A stretch of 64,000 nt of DNA from assembly GCA_030340625.1 (NCBI GenBank), contig JAOPHQ010005424.1:124001-188000 (forward strand), written 5' to 3'. Both the position numbers and the translations under genes were made by a program. The DNA is from Merluccius polli (lineage: Eukaryota > Chordata > Actinopteri > Gadiformes > Merlucciidae). Below the pieces are notes generated by a model that searched no databases, was not told the origin of the DNA, and worked only from the letters and a program-made list of their open reading frames with translations. Of this stretch, positions 30,952 to 42,216 are shown in pieces (position 1 is the first letter of the stretch; every line of letters begins with the position of its first letter).

Positions 30952-31244
30952 TATATAGTTTTCTAATTATTAATATTTATTCTCTTGCAGGTCCAAAAAA
31001 AGTTACAAAGGTAAAAGACAGGGACAGTCGGGGTGACAATGGAGATGATGTCATTGACACAGAAGAGGAGTTCTTCATACATTCTTTCTGCACCACCTTC
31101 TTTTTTTTATTCCTCATTCTGCCCGGACAAAACTAAGGAAAAAACAACAAAATGATCATTTCAAGGGACTGCAGTGGACTAACATTATTTCAGCTGGTAT
31201 TCGCACAATCCATCCTTACTGCAGTTTTGCATTTAGAAGACACA

Positions 31245-31778
31245 GGGCCCTATTTTGCCGGTCTGAAACGCAAAGCGCAAGTGGCTTTGTGGGCGGATCT
31301 TGGGCGCTGTTGCTATTATGCCGGCGGGATACGCTTGCGCCCAGCGCAAATCTAAAATGGGTTGGTCTGAAGTAGCGACATTAGTCATAGGTGTGGTTTG
31401 GGCGTAACGTGCAATAAACCAATCAGAGCGTCGGCTCACATTCCCTTTAAATGCAGGCGCGCTTGTTCCATGGCGAGCACATCGCGCATCGCCACTACTG
31501 GACCCAGGCGTGTCCAATCCCGCCGCGCGCATGTCCATCAGAGGGAAAAAAAATTAATTCTGTTTAAATCTTTTCAGCTTTTCATTTTCCGTTGACAAAA
31601 TGTAAATAAAGAAATGTCACAAAGATACTTTCCGATGTTTTGGCCTCACTCTCACTGAATCACGAGGTTATGAATGCATGGTGATATATTTACAATGTGG
31701 TCTAACATTAGACCGAGATTACTTCGCTTATAGACAGTGCTTGAAGTGGACACAAATAAGTGCCGGTACTGCGTACGG

Positions 31779-31819
<41 letters not shown>

Positions 31820-32698
31820 GGCGATCATAACCCACCCCGGACCTACGACCGACGAGGGGGTGGGGGGGCAGCCTGTGACAAGTGCCGGTACTCAAGAAAA
31901 AGTGCCGGTGCGCTAAAGGGTAAAAGGTAGAAGTGCCGGTACTGCGTACCGGTGCGTACCGGCCCACTTCAAGCACTGCTTACAGATGATGCAGCTCTTC
32001 TGTCAAATAAGCTGAAGCGCATTTTCAGTACGCCGAATGTTCTTTCAATTACACCGCGTGTTTCTGTGTGTTTTCGATTATAAAACATTTCACGCGCTGT
32101 TGCTGGCATAATAAAAGGTGTCATCCTGGTGTCCTTATATATGTGTCTTGCGACTATTGGTCAAACAGGTTAATTTGATCCGTCATTACTATTAGCCTGA
32201 ATATTTTGGGTAACTGTGTACGCTAGATTTATGCCTATTTTTCACATATGTGGTAATATTTTTGCTTGTATGTATGGTTTGCAAAAATGAGAACTGCTTC
32301 CTTTTAGATGAGAGAAGCAAAGTGTATGCACGTTGTACACACACTACTATGCCAGGGACGCCCCCCCCCCCCCCCCCCCAACAATCGCGCATCCCCTCCC
32401 TGATTATGGCCAAGCATGCGCCCTTAAAATAGCGTCTGAATAAGCGCCACTGACTTTAGACGGGTTTTTCCTGGTCTGTGGCGCAATTGTTTTGTGAAAG
32501 TGCAGAATAGCACCAGGGAACGTTTGCGCCGGGACACGCCTCCTGTTTTCGCTGAACCGCCCCCGGAGCGCAACTTCATTCCCCAAGTGAAGGACTTGCG
32601 CCTTGCGAGGGAGAATTCCAATGTGCGTCGGGTGCAAAATAGGAATTGTACAAGCGCCAGTGTACAAAGTCAATTGCGCTGAGTGCAAAATAGGGCCC
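31245..32698. mobile_element. Harbinger MITE, 1454 bp, TSD ACA
   Basis: Both ends read GGGCCCTATTTTGC inward, with ACA on each side (31242-31244, 32699-32701). Subterminal GCGCAA/TTGCGC motifs are dense. A 244-bp hAT MITE has inserted in it (31735-31978), and a poly-C run sits near 32360-32379. Removing the element brings together two halves of the decayed transposon gene. Confidence 0.85.
31735..31978. mobile_element. 244-bp hAT MITE with G tract
   Basis: Ends CAGTGCTTGAAGTGG on both sides (inverted), with flanks CTTATAGA and CTTACAGA (7 of 8 identical). It holds a ~38-base G tract followed by GATCATAACCCACCCCGG and ACCTACGACCGACG, and GTGCCGGTAC repeats at both ends. Confidence 0.85.
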
Positions 32699-32701
32699 AC
32701 A

Positions 32702-32830
32702 GGGTCAAAGTTCAAGGGTCAACAAGGAATGCACCTCTTTTTCAATGCTCAGGCTATTGCTTGTTCAGTGACTGCCCAGGAGAAGTCAATGTCGTTGTGC
32801 ACAGTGAGGACACTCTTAAAGCATATGGAG
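32702..32830 (+). pseudogene. Fragment of a decayed transposon gene
   Basis: A short reading F-S-D-C-P-G-E-V-N-V-V-V-H-S-E-D-T-L is flanked by the MITE on the left and the fold-back on the right. It seems to belong to the same broken gene as the pieces at 34.9-37.6 kb, inferred from order and strand only. Confidence 0.35.
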
Positions 32831-33435
32831 TCAGAACAGTCTCATTAATAATGAATGCACAGAGAAGGATTCACAAATGTATTTTGTGATTTATATATAA
32901 ATTACTCTCTTCTCACAAATACATTTTAATGCACACACAAATGGATTTCGGCATGTACAAATGTAAAATAAATCCATAAACAAAAATAAGTTTCACAAAC
33001 ACATTTCTGATCCACACACAAATGTATCTTGTTTTAAATAAATGTAATATAAATCCATAAATATATTAATTACATATTTTCTTCAAAAATGTATTTGAAT
33101 GTTGTTATATTTATATACAAACTGTTAAACTTGAATTTACAAGACGCTTTCCATTTATGAACTTGTTTGCATTTGTGTGTGAACTGGTCTGTATTTATAT
33201 GTGGATTTTTGAGACTCCCCTGACACGGCTGGATTCACAAATGCATTTTTTTCACCAAGGAACTCTCTGTAGCCAATCAGATGCCTCCTTAGTTTTCAGC
33301 CAATCACATGACTGCAATCCCACGAGGGGTACCTCAGCATGGCCAGCGCACAGCATTTTCTCTGCACATTTTGCGTTACTTTTCGGTAAAAAAAAAAATA
33401 AAAAAAGTAAGTTAGTTATCGGACTTCACTGTTAA

Positions 33436-34133
33436 CTGTGCGTTCACATCAGAAGCGAATTGAGCCGCAAAGACGCTTTGGTCGCTCATAAAGATTCGCT
33501 GCGAATATTTCTGTTCGCTTTTGTCGCTCAAGTCGCTCATGACGTACAATTCAATTTTGCAGACGCATTTAAAGGAGCCGTATGCTTTTAGTACAGCCAT
33601 ATCAAAGAGTGAACTCCCATACACTTTGGCCATATTGCAGAGGCGGTTTTGCTTGTTGGATAAACGATAGTCACACATCCCTTGTAACTACGCCGTGAAG
33701 GTGAACCCTCCCGGACTCCGCTATTAACATGAACCGCTCCGCCGGAGGAGCCGCACATCCACATGCACCGGACACCAGAATACAAACAAACATGTTTTCC
33801 ATTTGCTTGCTTTTAAATAAAGTTGTGTGCAGTTATACGGTTAAATAGGATTATTAAAAGTGTTCATGTCTCCTTCCTGGTCCAGAACCGCTTGGTCCAT
33901 GCCGTTAATAGGCGGCCCGCTTCGTGCGTGTGCTTGTAAACATGATATTTAAGCTGATTATTACGGTATTGTATTGGATCGTACAACACCGGGTGCCCAG
34001 CCACAGCCGCGATTAACTTTTCAGTCAGTTGATATTTTGATGTACAGTAGGAACCAAAAAAGTACAGTAGGAACCAAAGTGCCGGTGTTCCCTGGGATCC
34101 ACGCAATCGATCGCTTCTGATGTGAACGCACAG
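33436..34133. mobile_element. 698-bp element with terminal inverted repeats, inside the fold-back
   Basis: Both ends read CTGTGCGTTCACATCAGAAG inward. The left flank carries GTCGCTCA/GCGAAT repeats. No target duplication established and no transposase. Confidence 0.7.
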
Positions 34134-34216
34134 AGTTCAGCCTCAACATGGCGTCTGGTAATGGCAATCCCAACTCAAGTGATTGCCATTCCCAGACGCC
34201 ATGTTGAGGCTGAACT
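34134..34216. repeat. Hairpin with 36-bp arms
   Basis: AGTTCAGCCTCAACATGGCG... is repeated inverted with an 11-base loop (about 34170-34180). It lies between the 698-bp element and the right fold-back arm. Confidence 0.9.
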
Positions 34217-34899
34217 CAAGTGGAAGAAAGGTCAAGTCCGGATCTTTCTTTGCTTTGAAAATGCTGTGCTCTGGCCATGGTGAGGTACCCCTCGTTGGAC
34301 TGCAGTCATGTGATTGGCTGAAAACGAGGCAGGCATCTGATTGGCTACAGAAAGTTCCTTGCTGAAAAAAATGCATTTGTGAATCCAGCCGTGTCAGGGG
34401 AGTCTCAAAAATTCACATATAAATACAGACCAGTTCACACACAAATGCAAACAAGTTCACAAATGAAATGTGTCTTGTAAATTCAAGTTTAACAGTTTGT
34501 ATATAAATGTAACAACATCCAAATACATTTTTGATGAAAATTGCAAATATTTTTTTAATTCATATATTTATGGATTTATATTACATTTATTTTAAACAAG
34601 ATACTTGTGTGTGGATCAGAAATGTGTTTGTGAAACTTATTTTTGTTTATGGATTTATTTTACATTTGTACATGCCGAAATCCATTTGTGTGTGCATTGA
34701 AATGTATTTGTGAGAAGAGAGTAATTTATATATAAATCACAAAATACATTTGTGAATCCTTCTCTGTGCATTCATTATTAATGAGACTGTTCTGACCCCA
34801 TAAAAGCACACATGTCCTTCAGAGGCGACATGATAGTGCATAGTAAAACAGATGACCTGTCGGTGACCTGTCAGAGCAGAAAATCAAGAAATAATACAC

Positions 34900-35690
34900 C
34901 TTCAAACCACACTTCCAAGGGCACACTATCTACACAACATGGAAAAACTTAAGGAATCTGTATTTGACTCTGGCTGCCGAGATGAAGCACCATCCCCAGG
35001 TGTTCTTAAATCCATTTCCTGGAGACAAAGACAGAAGGAGAGGAAACATGCAAATTAAACTCTGTCTCCAGAGGATGGTAGAAGTGGAAACAGATGAACC
35101 CGATGAAGTTCTTCAGAAGGTGTTCCTTCATCCAAAGGGTGTGATGCTTTGGTCCAAGAAAAACATCAACATATTCCACCAGCAATCTAAAGAGGACATA
35201 GTTTACCTAGACACAACATTATGTGTTCTCAAGAGATCTTAAGACAGCACAGGTCCTTTTTACGTATATGAGTTGGTCATCAGACACCCAAATAAGGGTT
35301 CTTCTCCTTTTCCAGTAGCTACATATGTGACCTGTGACCACACAACTGCCTCCATTCTTTATTTCTCAGTGCTTTTCAGACTGATCATTCAAAACAATAT
35401 GGACACAGAAACATCACTCCACTAATGGTTATTTGGTGGTGATTGGTGATTTGTATTTCTCTTTCAGTGCACCCAAGAACTACAAGCTGGCCATGCACGT
35501 GTTTGGCCTGTTGACATCAGCATGTTCCACTGCTGAGTTTCATCTGTCATCCCAAGCCCATGAGCTCAAGCTCATGCAGCTCTGAAAAGCACTTCCAAAA
35601 CATTCAAGCCATGCTGACCACCATTGGGGACCCAAATGTTGATGACAGCAGCATTGTTATTGAGGACCTTGAGGTACACACTAAATACAC
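34900..35690 (+). pseudogene. Decayed transposase-like gene (MULE-like core suspected)
   Basis: Pieces in shifting frames read G-V-M-L-W-S-K-K-N-I-N-I-F, E-D-I-V-Y-L-D-T-T (about 35195-35225), then P-F-Y-V-Y-E-L-V-I-R-H-P-N-K-G-S-S-P-F-P, V-T-C-D-H-T-T-A-S-I and, further on, Y-K-L-A-M-H-V-F-G-L-L-T-S-A. The (L/Y)-D-(A/T)-T context is what one sees around the first catalytic Asp of MULE-type DDE transposases. I recognise it as a multi-copy fish gene family rather than a single host gene. Stops and frameshifts make it non-functional. An alternative is an unnamed host-derived family. Confidence 0.5.
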
Positions 35691-36325
35691 TAATCATTGA
35701 CTTGAAATAATACCTTTTGTTAACCGGTATTGAAAATCACAGATATTAGACTATATCCTAATATTTCTCTTTTTTTAGGACAACTTAGTCCAACACCTTT
35801 TCTAAAATGGGTGTCATAAGCAGCAGTCATTTCTCAGATTGAATGACTCACTCAGATAAATAATTAGTTAATAGTATTAATGTTCATAAACATTTTAGCA
35901 TTAATATGCTCTAGTGTCACCATCAGGCCAAAATGTCAGCTTTGTACGACAAACTTTGATTATCTTTTGAACTTTTCAAACAAGTGCCAAACAAGTGTGG
36001 CATCTGCAATGGAGGGCCCACTTTAGTTTGTGTTTTAAGTACTGTTCAGATATGATGCAGAGTATGAAGTACTGTATGCAGAGATGTGGCCTTAAACTAT
36101 GTCCAAACAATATCAAAAGTAATGTACTACATCTTCAGGTGACCTGGGCAGGAATGATAAAGGACTCCCTTACCAGCAATTCTCCAAGAAATTTGCCAAG
36201 ATATCAAAGAATAAAAGCAAGATGCAGTATAAGTTGGATGAATATTTGAAATGTAATGGAGATTTTACTCATACAAACTAATGTCCTTTGACAAGATACT
36301 ATAACCCTTGTTATTTTTTTATCAG
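35691..36325. other. No clear gene; possible exon remnants
   Basis: AT-rich DNA. A short ORF near 35995-36249 has no family resemblance that I can name. It lies between recognisable parts of the decayed transposon gene. Confidence 0.3.
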
Positions 36326-36459
36326 AATTTCAAAATCTGCTTTAAAGGAACTGTCGTCAAGACTGACCAGACTTGACGACTTCATTAAGACTTACAAAGA
36401 CACCCACACTGCCCTTTTAAGAAAATGTGATGATGCGCGATGTTTCACTAAAAGAAAGG
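36326..36459 (+). pseudogene. Exon-like block of the decayed transposon gene
   Basis: It is bounded by TTTTTTATCAG and AAG|GTAAGA, and open throughout (A-L-K-E-L-S-S-R-L-T-R-L-D-D-F-I-K-T-Y, then K-C-D-D-A-R). Strand and spacing fit the pieces on either side. Function unknown. Confidence 0.4.
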
Positions 36460-37160
36460 TAAGACATTCAATAGTACATTTTATTTAAATTTAGCTTTAT
36501 CAAGATGTTATGCTTGAAAAAGGTGTATAATTTTATTTGACTACTTTACTTACTTTACTTTGTACATTTTCATTGCAAGGATGTGGCTTGTGGTTGAAGA
36601 CTAAATTAAATTTGATTCGCCAAACATTTAGGCTAAATTACTAATGTAATGGCTGAGAACATGATGTAATTCTTGAAAGTGTTTAACTAAAGGAACAATT
36701 AATTTAATTCGGTATCAGCCAAGCAGTGAAGCATGAGTATTTTTGTTCACATGCATACACAATGACAAATACAAAAATGACAGCTGAAAATCAACACCAC
36801 ATTGTTGCATTTAGTGGTTAATACAGTTGCGTATTCAAGAATAAATGTGTGTACTCAGAAAGAACCTGACATAAGTAATTACTGTACAATACTTTACATA
36901 TCAGGACATGATGCACACCCATAAAGGGTCTGTGATGCACGTTTAGGTCAAGACCAATAATTCATTATGCATATTACATCTGTCCATTTTTGTTCCATAG
37001 ACTTCTGTAAGAAATGCAAAGGAGCACTGAAGTTGTTGGTGGCCCAAGAAATGACAAAGTTGTTACAAATACACTTTATGTTGTTTTTCTAATATTGTGT
37101 ATATATTTAATTTGTATGTACATTGTACATTTATAAGATTACAAATTATTATCACACAGT
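36460..37160. other. Intron-like AT-rich DNA
   Basis: No ORF or repeat of note. Confidence 0.35.
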
Positions 37161-37167
37161 GAGTACT

Positions 37168-37581
37168 TTAAAATGAGGAGGACCCGCCACAGCAAGACTG
37201 GTAAATGATAAATTCAGAGGAGGTGTGCAACACACAGTTCAGCAAGATGGAAGTAGCTGTGGTGTAACTGTCATCAAGGTACAGTATGAGTAATATTTCT
37301 TGAAAAAGATGCTTTGTGAAAAGTATATGCATCAATTTTAGCATTTAGGTTTTGTTTTTTGTGCATTTACCATCTCCATATTTGGAGGAGAGTTATTTAC
37401 AGTTTTAAAATTACAATATTCAAATAGTTATTAAATTTACATCACAGATGTTGTGTTTTTCAGATGGCAATGGCAGTCATGGAAGCCTTTCCTGAGAAAG
37501 ATAACATGGCATTTGGCACCAAAAAAAAAGAGATGTCCCTGAAATGCAGAACATTGGCTCTGAAAATACTTGAAGCATCAG
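37168..37581 (+). pseudogene. Ulp1-type cysteine protease tail, two exons
   Basis: The first exon (about 37168-37278, donor AAG|GTACAG) reads L-V-N-D-K-F-R-G-G-V-Q-H-T-V-Q-Q-D-G-S-S-C-G-V-T-V. The second (37464-37581, acceptor TTTTTCAG, donor CAG|GTGTGT) reads M-A-M-A-V-M-E-A-F-P-E and F-G-T-K-K-K-E-M. They join in phase. Q-x-D-x-S-S-C-G-V is the oxyanion Gln and catalytic Cys box of Ulp1/SENP (C48) proteases. The catalytic His and Asp would lie in an upstream exon that I could not find. Such domains occur in large eukaryotic DNA transposons, matching the transposase-like pieces upstream. Confidence 0.55.
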
Positions 37582-38690
37582 GTGTGTGACATATTTAGTT
37601 CACATGTATTCATATTGTGATATTGTACTAAAGAGCATTTCTATATTAGTGTTTGACACAGAGGCAAATTGTGCTCAGCAACCAAACCACCCAGTCCATC
37701 ACTTCAATCACTGACTGGGTAAGGTGTTGTTTCAATTGTTTTATTTTCAATTGTTTTATTGTTTTATTTTAGGCTTGCATTTAGGTGGACAATAGACAAT
37801 AGAATGTAAACATGATAGTGTGTTTAAATTAGTTAGTGTGCATTGTTTTGAGATTTCAGTCATTATTACATAGTGATCTCAGGAGTTGTCAATAGAGTAA
37901 AAACATTCACAAAATTCCATCATTGTCCGTCACAGTCTCTAAGAACATTTGGTCTTTGAAATTGTCTGCAGCAAGACACTCTGATAGGTCCATATCTCTG
38001 CCTTGCTCTTTTCCTCACATCTGCCCTCTGGCATCTGGCATCAGTTCATATTAAGTTAAAGGTGTACTTCACCGGTAAACCGTTTTTACTTGCTCCTTTT
38101 GAAATATGATAGGTCACTCCTAGTTGCATATGCATGCTGCACATGGAAAACGTTCTTCTAACCCCATTGCATGCATTAGCCAATGTAAGAACATAGACGG
38201 ACGAGGAAGTAAGAAACGAGCAAGTAAGAAAAAGCCTGACGAGGAAAACAGTACACGACCAATCACCATGACGTCACAACAACAATATACGTTCTTCCGG
38301 GTGGCTAAAGACGAAGCGTTCTCCGATGGCAGAACTAGTAAACAAACCCCTCCATATCATTTGACAGGGCAGAGCGATCGAGAAAACAGTACATGGCTTG
38401 AATGAATGATTTTCTTCTTGCGGGGCGCTACGTGACGTCTCATTAATTCATACGGGTATGGGAAGTCCCTAAAACCTGATTCTGTACCGTCGCGACAATC
38501 GACCACCAGCTCACTGTCTGTAAGTAGAACAATACACTTTTCCACCTAAGGTTTCTGTTACAAAATAGCATGTTCATATTCTCCACGTTCAAACACATAA
38601 GGCTGTATCTCCGAAGACATTTTGTGCATCAATTCGTAGCACGGTAAAGTTGACAGAACTGAGACAGGTAAAGTGTTGATAACACACTAG
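37582..38690. other. No gene recognised; short unclassified repeats
   Basis: 38056-38410 looks like part of a short element (ggtgtacttcaccggtaaacc), but its other end was not found. Confidence 0.35.
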
Positions 38691-38697
38691 AGGGATA

Positions 38698-38760
38698 ACT
38701 CGCCTCTGATTGGCTAACATCACTGTGACGGACAGTGCTGTTAGCCAATCAGAGGCAAGT
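38698..38760. repeat. Small inverted repeat
   Basis: CTCGCCTCTGATTGGCTAAC is followed after about 21 bases by its inverted match GTTAGCCAATCAGAGGCAAG. Confidence 0.85.
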
Positions 38761-38836
38761 AATTTAAATGTCATGAATATTCATGATTAAGAGACGAAAA
38801 CCTCTCGTTCTTCCCCGCCCACCTCCTCCTCCAAAC

Positions 38837-39449
38837 TAGGGGGCCATCCACACGGAGACGCTTTTTGGTTTAAACGCAGATGTTTTGCATCGTTTTGGCC
38901 AATCGTCCAAACGAATCCTGTAAACGCATTGCTTGCAAACGAACTTTTCTGAAACCTGGTCCCAGGGTGAAAAAATTCACAAACGAAGCCCTTGAGTGTT
39001 CGTTTGGACGGCCAATACGCATACTTGCGTTTTGATGATGTCATCGCCACACCCCTCGAGCGTAACCTCTTGTAACCCGTGACGACGTCTCATAACAACA
39101 ACAACGGCAGACTACATGCTCGTGTTCCTGCTGGAGAAGATATTGTGCCTATTAGGGTTACTATCGCAAAATATTATGCTCCTGTGCCACCACGCTGAGC
39201 AAAAAAGGCTGATGGACAACCACATAAGCCACATTTTACATTTATTTACTTTATGCGCATGCTCCGCCTCTTCCTCTCCGTTTCCGGTGAATTTCTAAAA
39301 CTGAAACAGCGCCACCTATACGCCTGGAATATGAAGTAGCGTGTTGAGTCGTATTGAGATGGATCCGTTTGGACGCAAATGTTCTTGATACGATGCCAGG
39401 GAAAACAGGGGGAAAAAAAGATTGTTTTGGTACGTGTGGACTTGGCCTA
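38837..39449. mobile_element. hAT-like element, about 613 bp
   Basis: TAGGGGGCCATCCACACGG at left and, inverted, TAGGCCAAGTCCACACGT at right. Subterminal CGTTTGGACG-type repeats occur on both sides (near 38900-39010 and 39368). No target duplication verified. Confidence 0.6.
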
Positions 39450-39544
39450 GAACAGCCTGAAAAAGGCGCACCAGAGCATTTCTTTCACCAAAACCGGCTC
39501 ACAGGGCATTCATTAATGCTAGAGACCACTGCAAAATTAACTAA

Positions 39545-41028
39545 GGTCGTCTCTATTTACTGGAGTAATAAGGTAACGTTGCCATGTCGTTACTAAGATC
39601 ATCTCTATTTACTGGAGTAATAAGGTAACGTTGCCATGTCGTTATTAAGATCGTCTCTATTTACTGGAGTAATAAGGTAACGTTGCCATGTCGTTACTAA
39701 GGTCGTCTCTATTTACTGGAGTAATAAGCTAACGTTGCCATGTCGTTACTAAGGTCGTCTCTATTTACTGGAGTAATAAGGTAACGTTGCCATGTCGTTA
39801 TTAAGATCGTCTCTATTTACTGGAGTAATAAGGTAACGTTACCATGTCGTTACTAAGATGGTCTCTATTTACTGGAGTAATAAGGTAACGTTGCCATGTC
39901 GTTACTAAGGTCGTCTCTATTTACTGGAGTAATAAGCTAACGTTGCCATGTCGTTACTAAGGTCGTCTCTATTTACTGGAGTAATAAGCTAACGTTGCCA
40001 TGTCGTTATTAAGATCGTCTCTATTTACTGGAGTAATAAGGTAACGTTGCCATGTCGTTACTAAGGTCGTCTCTATTTACTGGAGTAATAAGCTAACGTT
40101 GCCATGTCGTTACTAAGGTCGTCTCTATTTACTGGAGTAATAAGGTAACGTTGCCATGTCGTTACTAAGGTCGTCTCTATTTACTGGAGTAATAAGGTAA
40201 CGTTGCCATGTCGTTACTAAGGTCGTCTCTATTTACTGGAGTAATAAGGTAACGTTGCCATGTCGTTACTAAGGTCGTCTCTATTTACTGGAGTAATAAG
40301 GTAACGTTGCCATGTCGTTACTAAGGTCGTCTCTATTTACTGGAGTAATAAGGTAACGTTGCCATGTCGTTACTAAGGTCGTCTCTATTTACTGGAGTAA
40401 TAAGGTAACGTTGCCATGTCGTTACTAAGATCGTCTCTATTTACTGGAGTAATAAGGTAACGTTGCCATGTCGTTACTAAGGTCGTCTCTATTTACTGGA
40501 GTAATAAGGTAACGTTGCCATGTCGTTACTAAGGTCGTCTCTATTTACTGGAGTAATAAGGTAACGTTGCCATGTCGTTACTAAGGTCGTCTCTATTTAC
40601 TGGAGTAATAAGGTAACGTTGCCATGTCGTTACTAAGGTCGTCTCTATTTATTGGAGTAATAAGGTAACGTTGCCATGTCGTTACTAAGGTCGTCTCTAT
40701 TTACTGGAGTAATAAGGTAACGTTGCCAGGTCGTTACTAAGGTCGTCTATATTTACTGGAGTAATAAGGTAACGTTGCCATGTCGTTACTAAGGTCGTCT
40801 CTATTTATTGGAGTAATAAGGTAACGTTGCCAATGCCATGTCGTTACTAAGGTCGTCTCTATTTACTGGAGTAATAAGGTAACGTTGCCATGTCGTTACT
40901 AAGGTCGTCTCTATTTATTGGAGTAATAAGGTAACGTTGCCATGTCGTTACTAAGGTCGTCTCTATTTACTGGAGTAATAAGGTAACGTTGCCATGTCGT
41001 TACTAAGATCGTCTCTATTTACTTTACA
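39545..41028 (+). repeat. 52-bp minisatellite, about 28 units
   Basis: The unit runs gtcgtctctatttactggag, then taataaggtaacgttgccat, then gtcgttactaag (52 bp). Variation is limited to a few positions (ag[g/a]tcg, aag[g/c]taacg, tta[c/t]taag); one unit near 40830 has a 6-bp duplication (gccaat). The array lies about 1.2 kb downstream of the myo18a stop. Confidence 0.95.
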
Positions 41029-42015
41029 TACATTAAGACATATCCACCATAAATGAATGCAGAAAAGACACAAATTAGTGCTGAGGAGAGCAGAGCAGTT
41101 AAAAACATCTTGGCAGTTAGCCTTCATATATCATTCAAGATATAATCTCATAGTCTCAATAAATTCTATTCATATTTTAAATGCTATTCAGAAGACACTT
41201 TTATCCAAAGTGACTTATAGTGAATACAGATAACAGGGCATGTACTGCTGGCTGTGTGTGTTGTGTTGTTACATGCAGACATGTGAGAGGAGATAAGTGT
41301 CTGCAGTGAGCGAGGATCTGTGGCTGCTTTGAGCTTTTCTCTTGCTCCCTCGCTCTCTCTCTCTCCCTCTCCCTTTCTCGAGTTCAGAGATCACGTTCAA
41401 CTGAAAACCAATGGCAGCTTGTGTGGTGTGATGAGAGCAAAACACAAAAAAAACAATGATCATGCAGTAAACATTTACTGCCTGTTCCCTGAAGTTAAAC
41501 TCTGACCTGTGGTTAGACTGTAGGCAATGGGGGTTGTCTGATATATTTCAACAAAAATGGAACACTTAATTTCTTAATTTGTAAGAAATTGGCTGTTCCA
41601 CGGTTATGTAACAAACTGGCAGGTAGAGATCAGTTGTCAAAGTGACTGGACATGATTTTCACTTATTTGAGTTTAACTTTTAACTGTTTATGCAAACAAA
41701 ACCAAACAAAACAAGGTTGACTTCATCATTTTATTCAATACAAACACCTGGGAGAACAATTTGAATTTGGATTTGAATATGGACTTATTTACCATGAATG
41801 GATGCTATCATCCATTCATGATAAATATTGGTCTATTGGTGACAATATCACAAGGGGATACTATTAGTTACCAATAACGGACAATTAGAAACAGAAGTTT
41901 ATAATTGTCACTTTCATTTTTCCATTATTATGCTCAGTCCTGATGACACAATCTGTGACATCTATTTCAGATGCAACTAACCTTTGATGTCACACAGGCT
42001 CCCAGACATGCCAAT
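41029..42015. other. 3' flank of myo18a; LINE-tail fragment at 41180-41220
   Basis: AAATGCTATTCAGAAGACAC followed by TTTATCCAAAGTGACTTA resembles the conserved 3' tail of fish L2 elements (compare 6255-6295). The rest is unassigned and may include the myo18a 3' UTR. Confidence 0.5.
41730..41735 (-). promoter_or_regulatory. myo18a: Candidate polyadenylation signal for myo18a
   Basis: AATAAA on the minus strand, 480 bp after the stop codon. Other signals cannot be excluded. Confidence 0.35.
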
Positions 42016-42101
42016 GGGCCTTATATTCACCTAGCGGAATGAATGCAGAACCAGTATGGAACCAGTATGGAACCAAAATGGCCGCTAGGTGAATAAGTCC
42101 C
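42016..42101. repeat. Small palindromic MITE in the myo18a 3' UTR region
   Basis: GGGCCTTATATTCACCTAGC is matched, inverted, by GCTAGGTGAATAAGTCCC at the right. The interior has a short CCAGTATGGAA duplication. Confidence 0.6.
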
Positions 42102-42216
42102 ATGGGAGCGAGAGATAGAGTACAGAACACAGAATGGTGGAGAAAAAGAAGGAATACGAGGAGGTATTAGACAGACATGTACAAGCAGGGCTTGAGCGGC
42201 TTCAAACCTTCCAATG

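Larger units (their letters stand above)
32831..34795. repeat. Fold-back: ~535-bp inverted arms around a nested element
   Basis: 32831-33360 and 34257-34795 are inverted copies (TCAGAACAGTCTCATTAATA at both outer ends, AGCATTTTC at both inner ends) with scattered differences. Both arms are rich in ACAAATG/CATTTGT repeats. The central part holds a separate element (33436-34133) and a short perfect hairpin (34134-34216). Confidence 0.9.

Noticed and set aside
39545..41028. CRISPR-like array
   Set aside because: The units are 52-bp tandem copies without unique spacers, in a vertebrate genome; it is a minisatellite. The same holds for 5873-7745.
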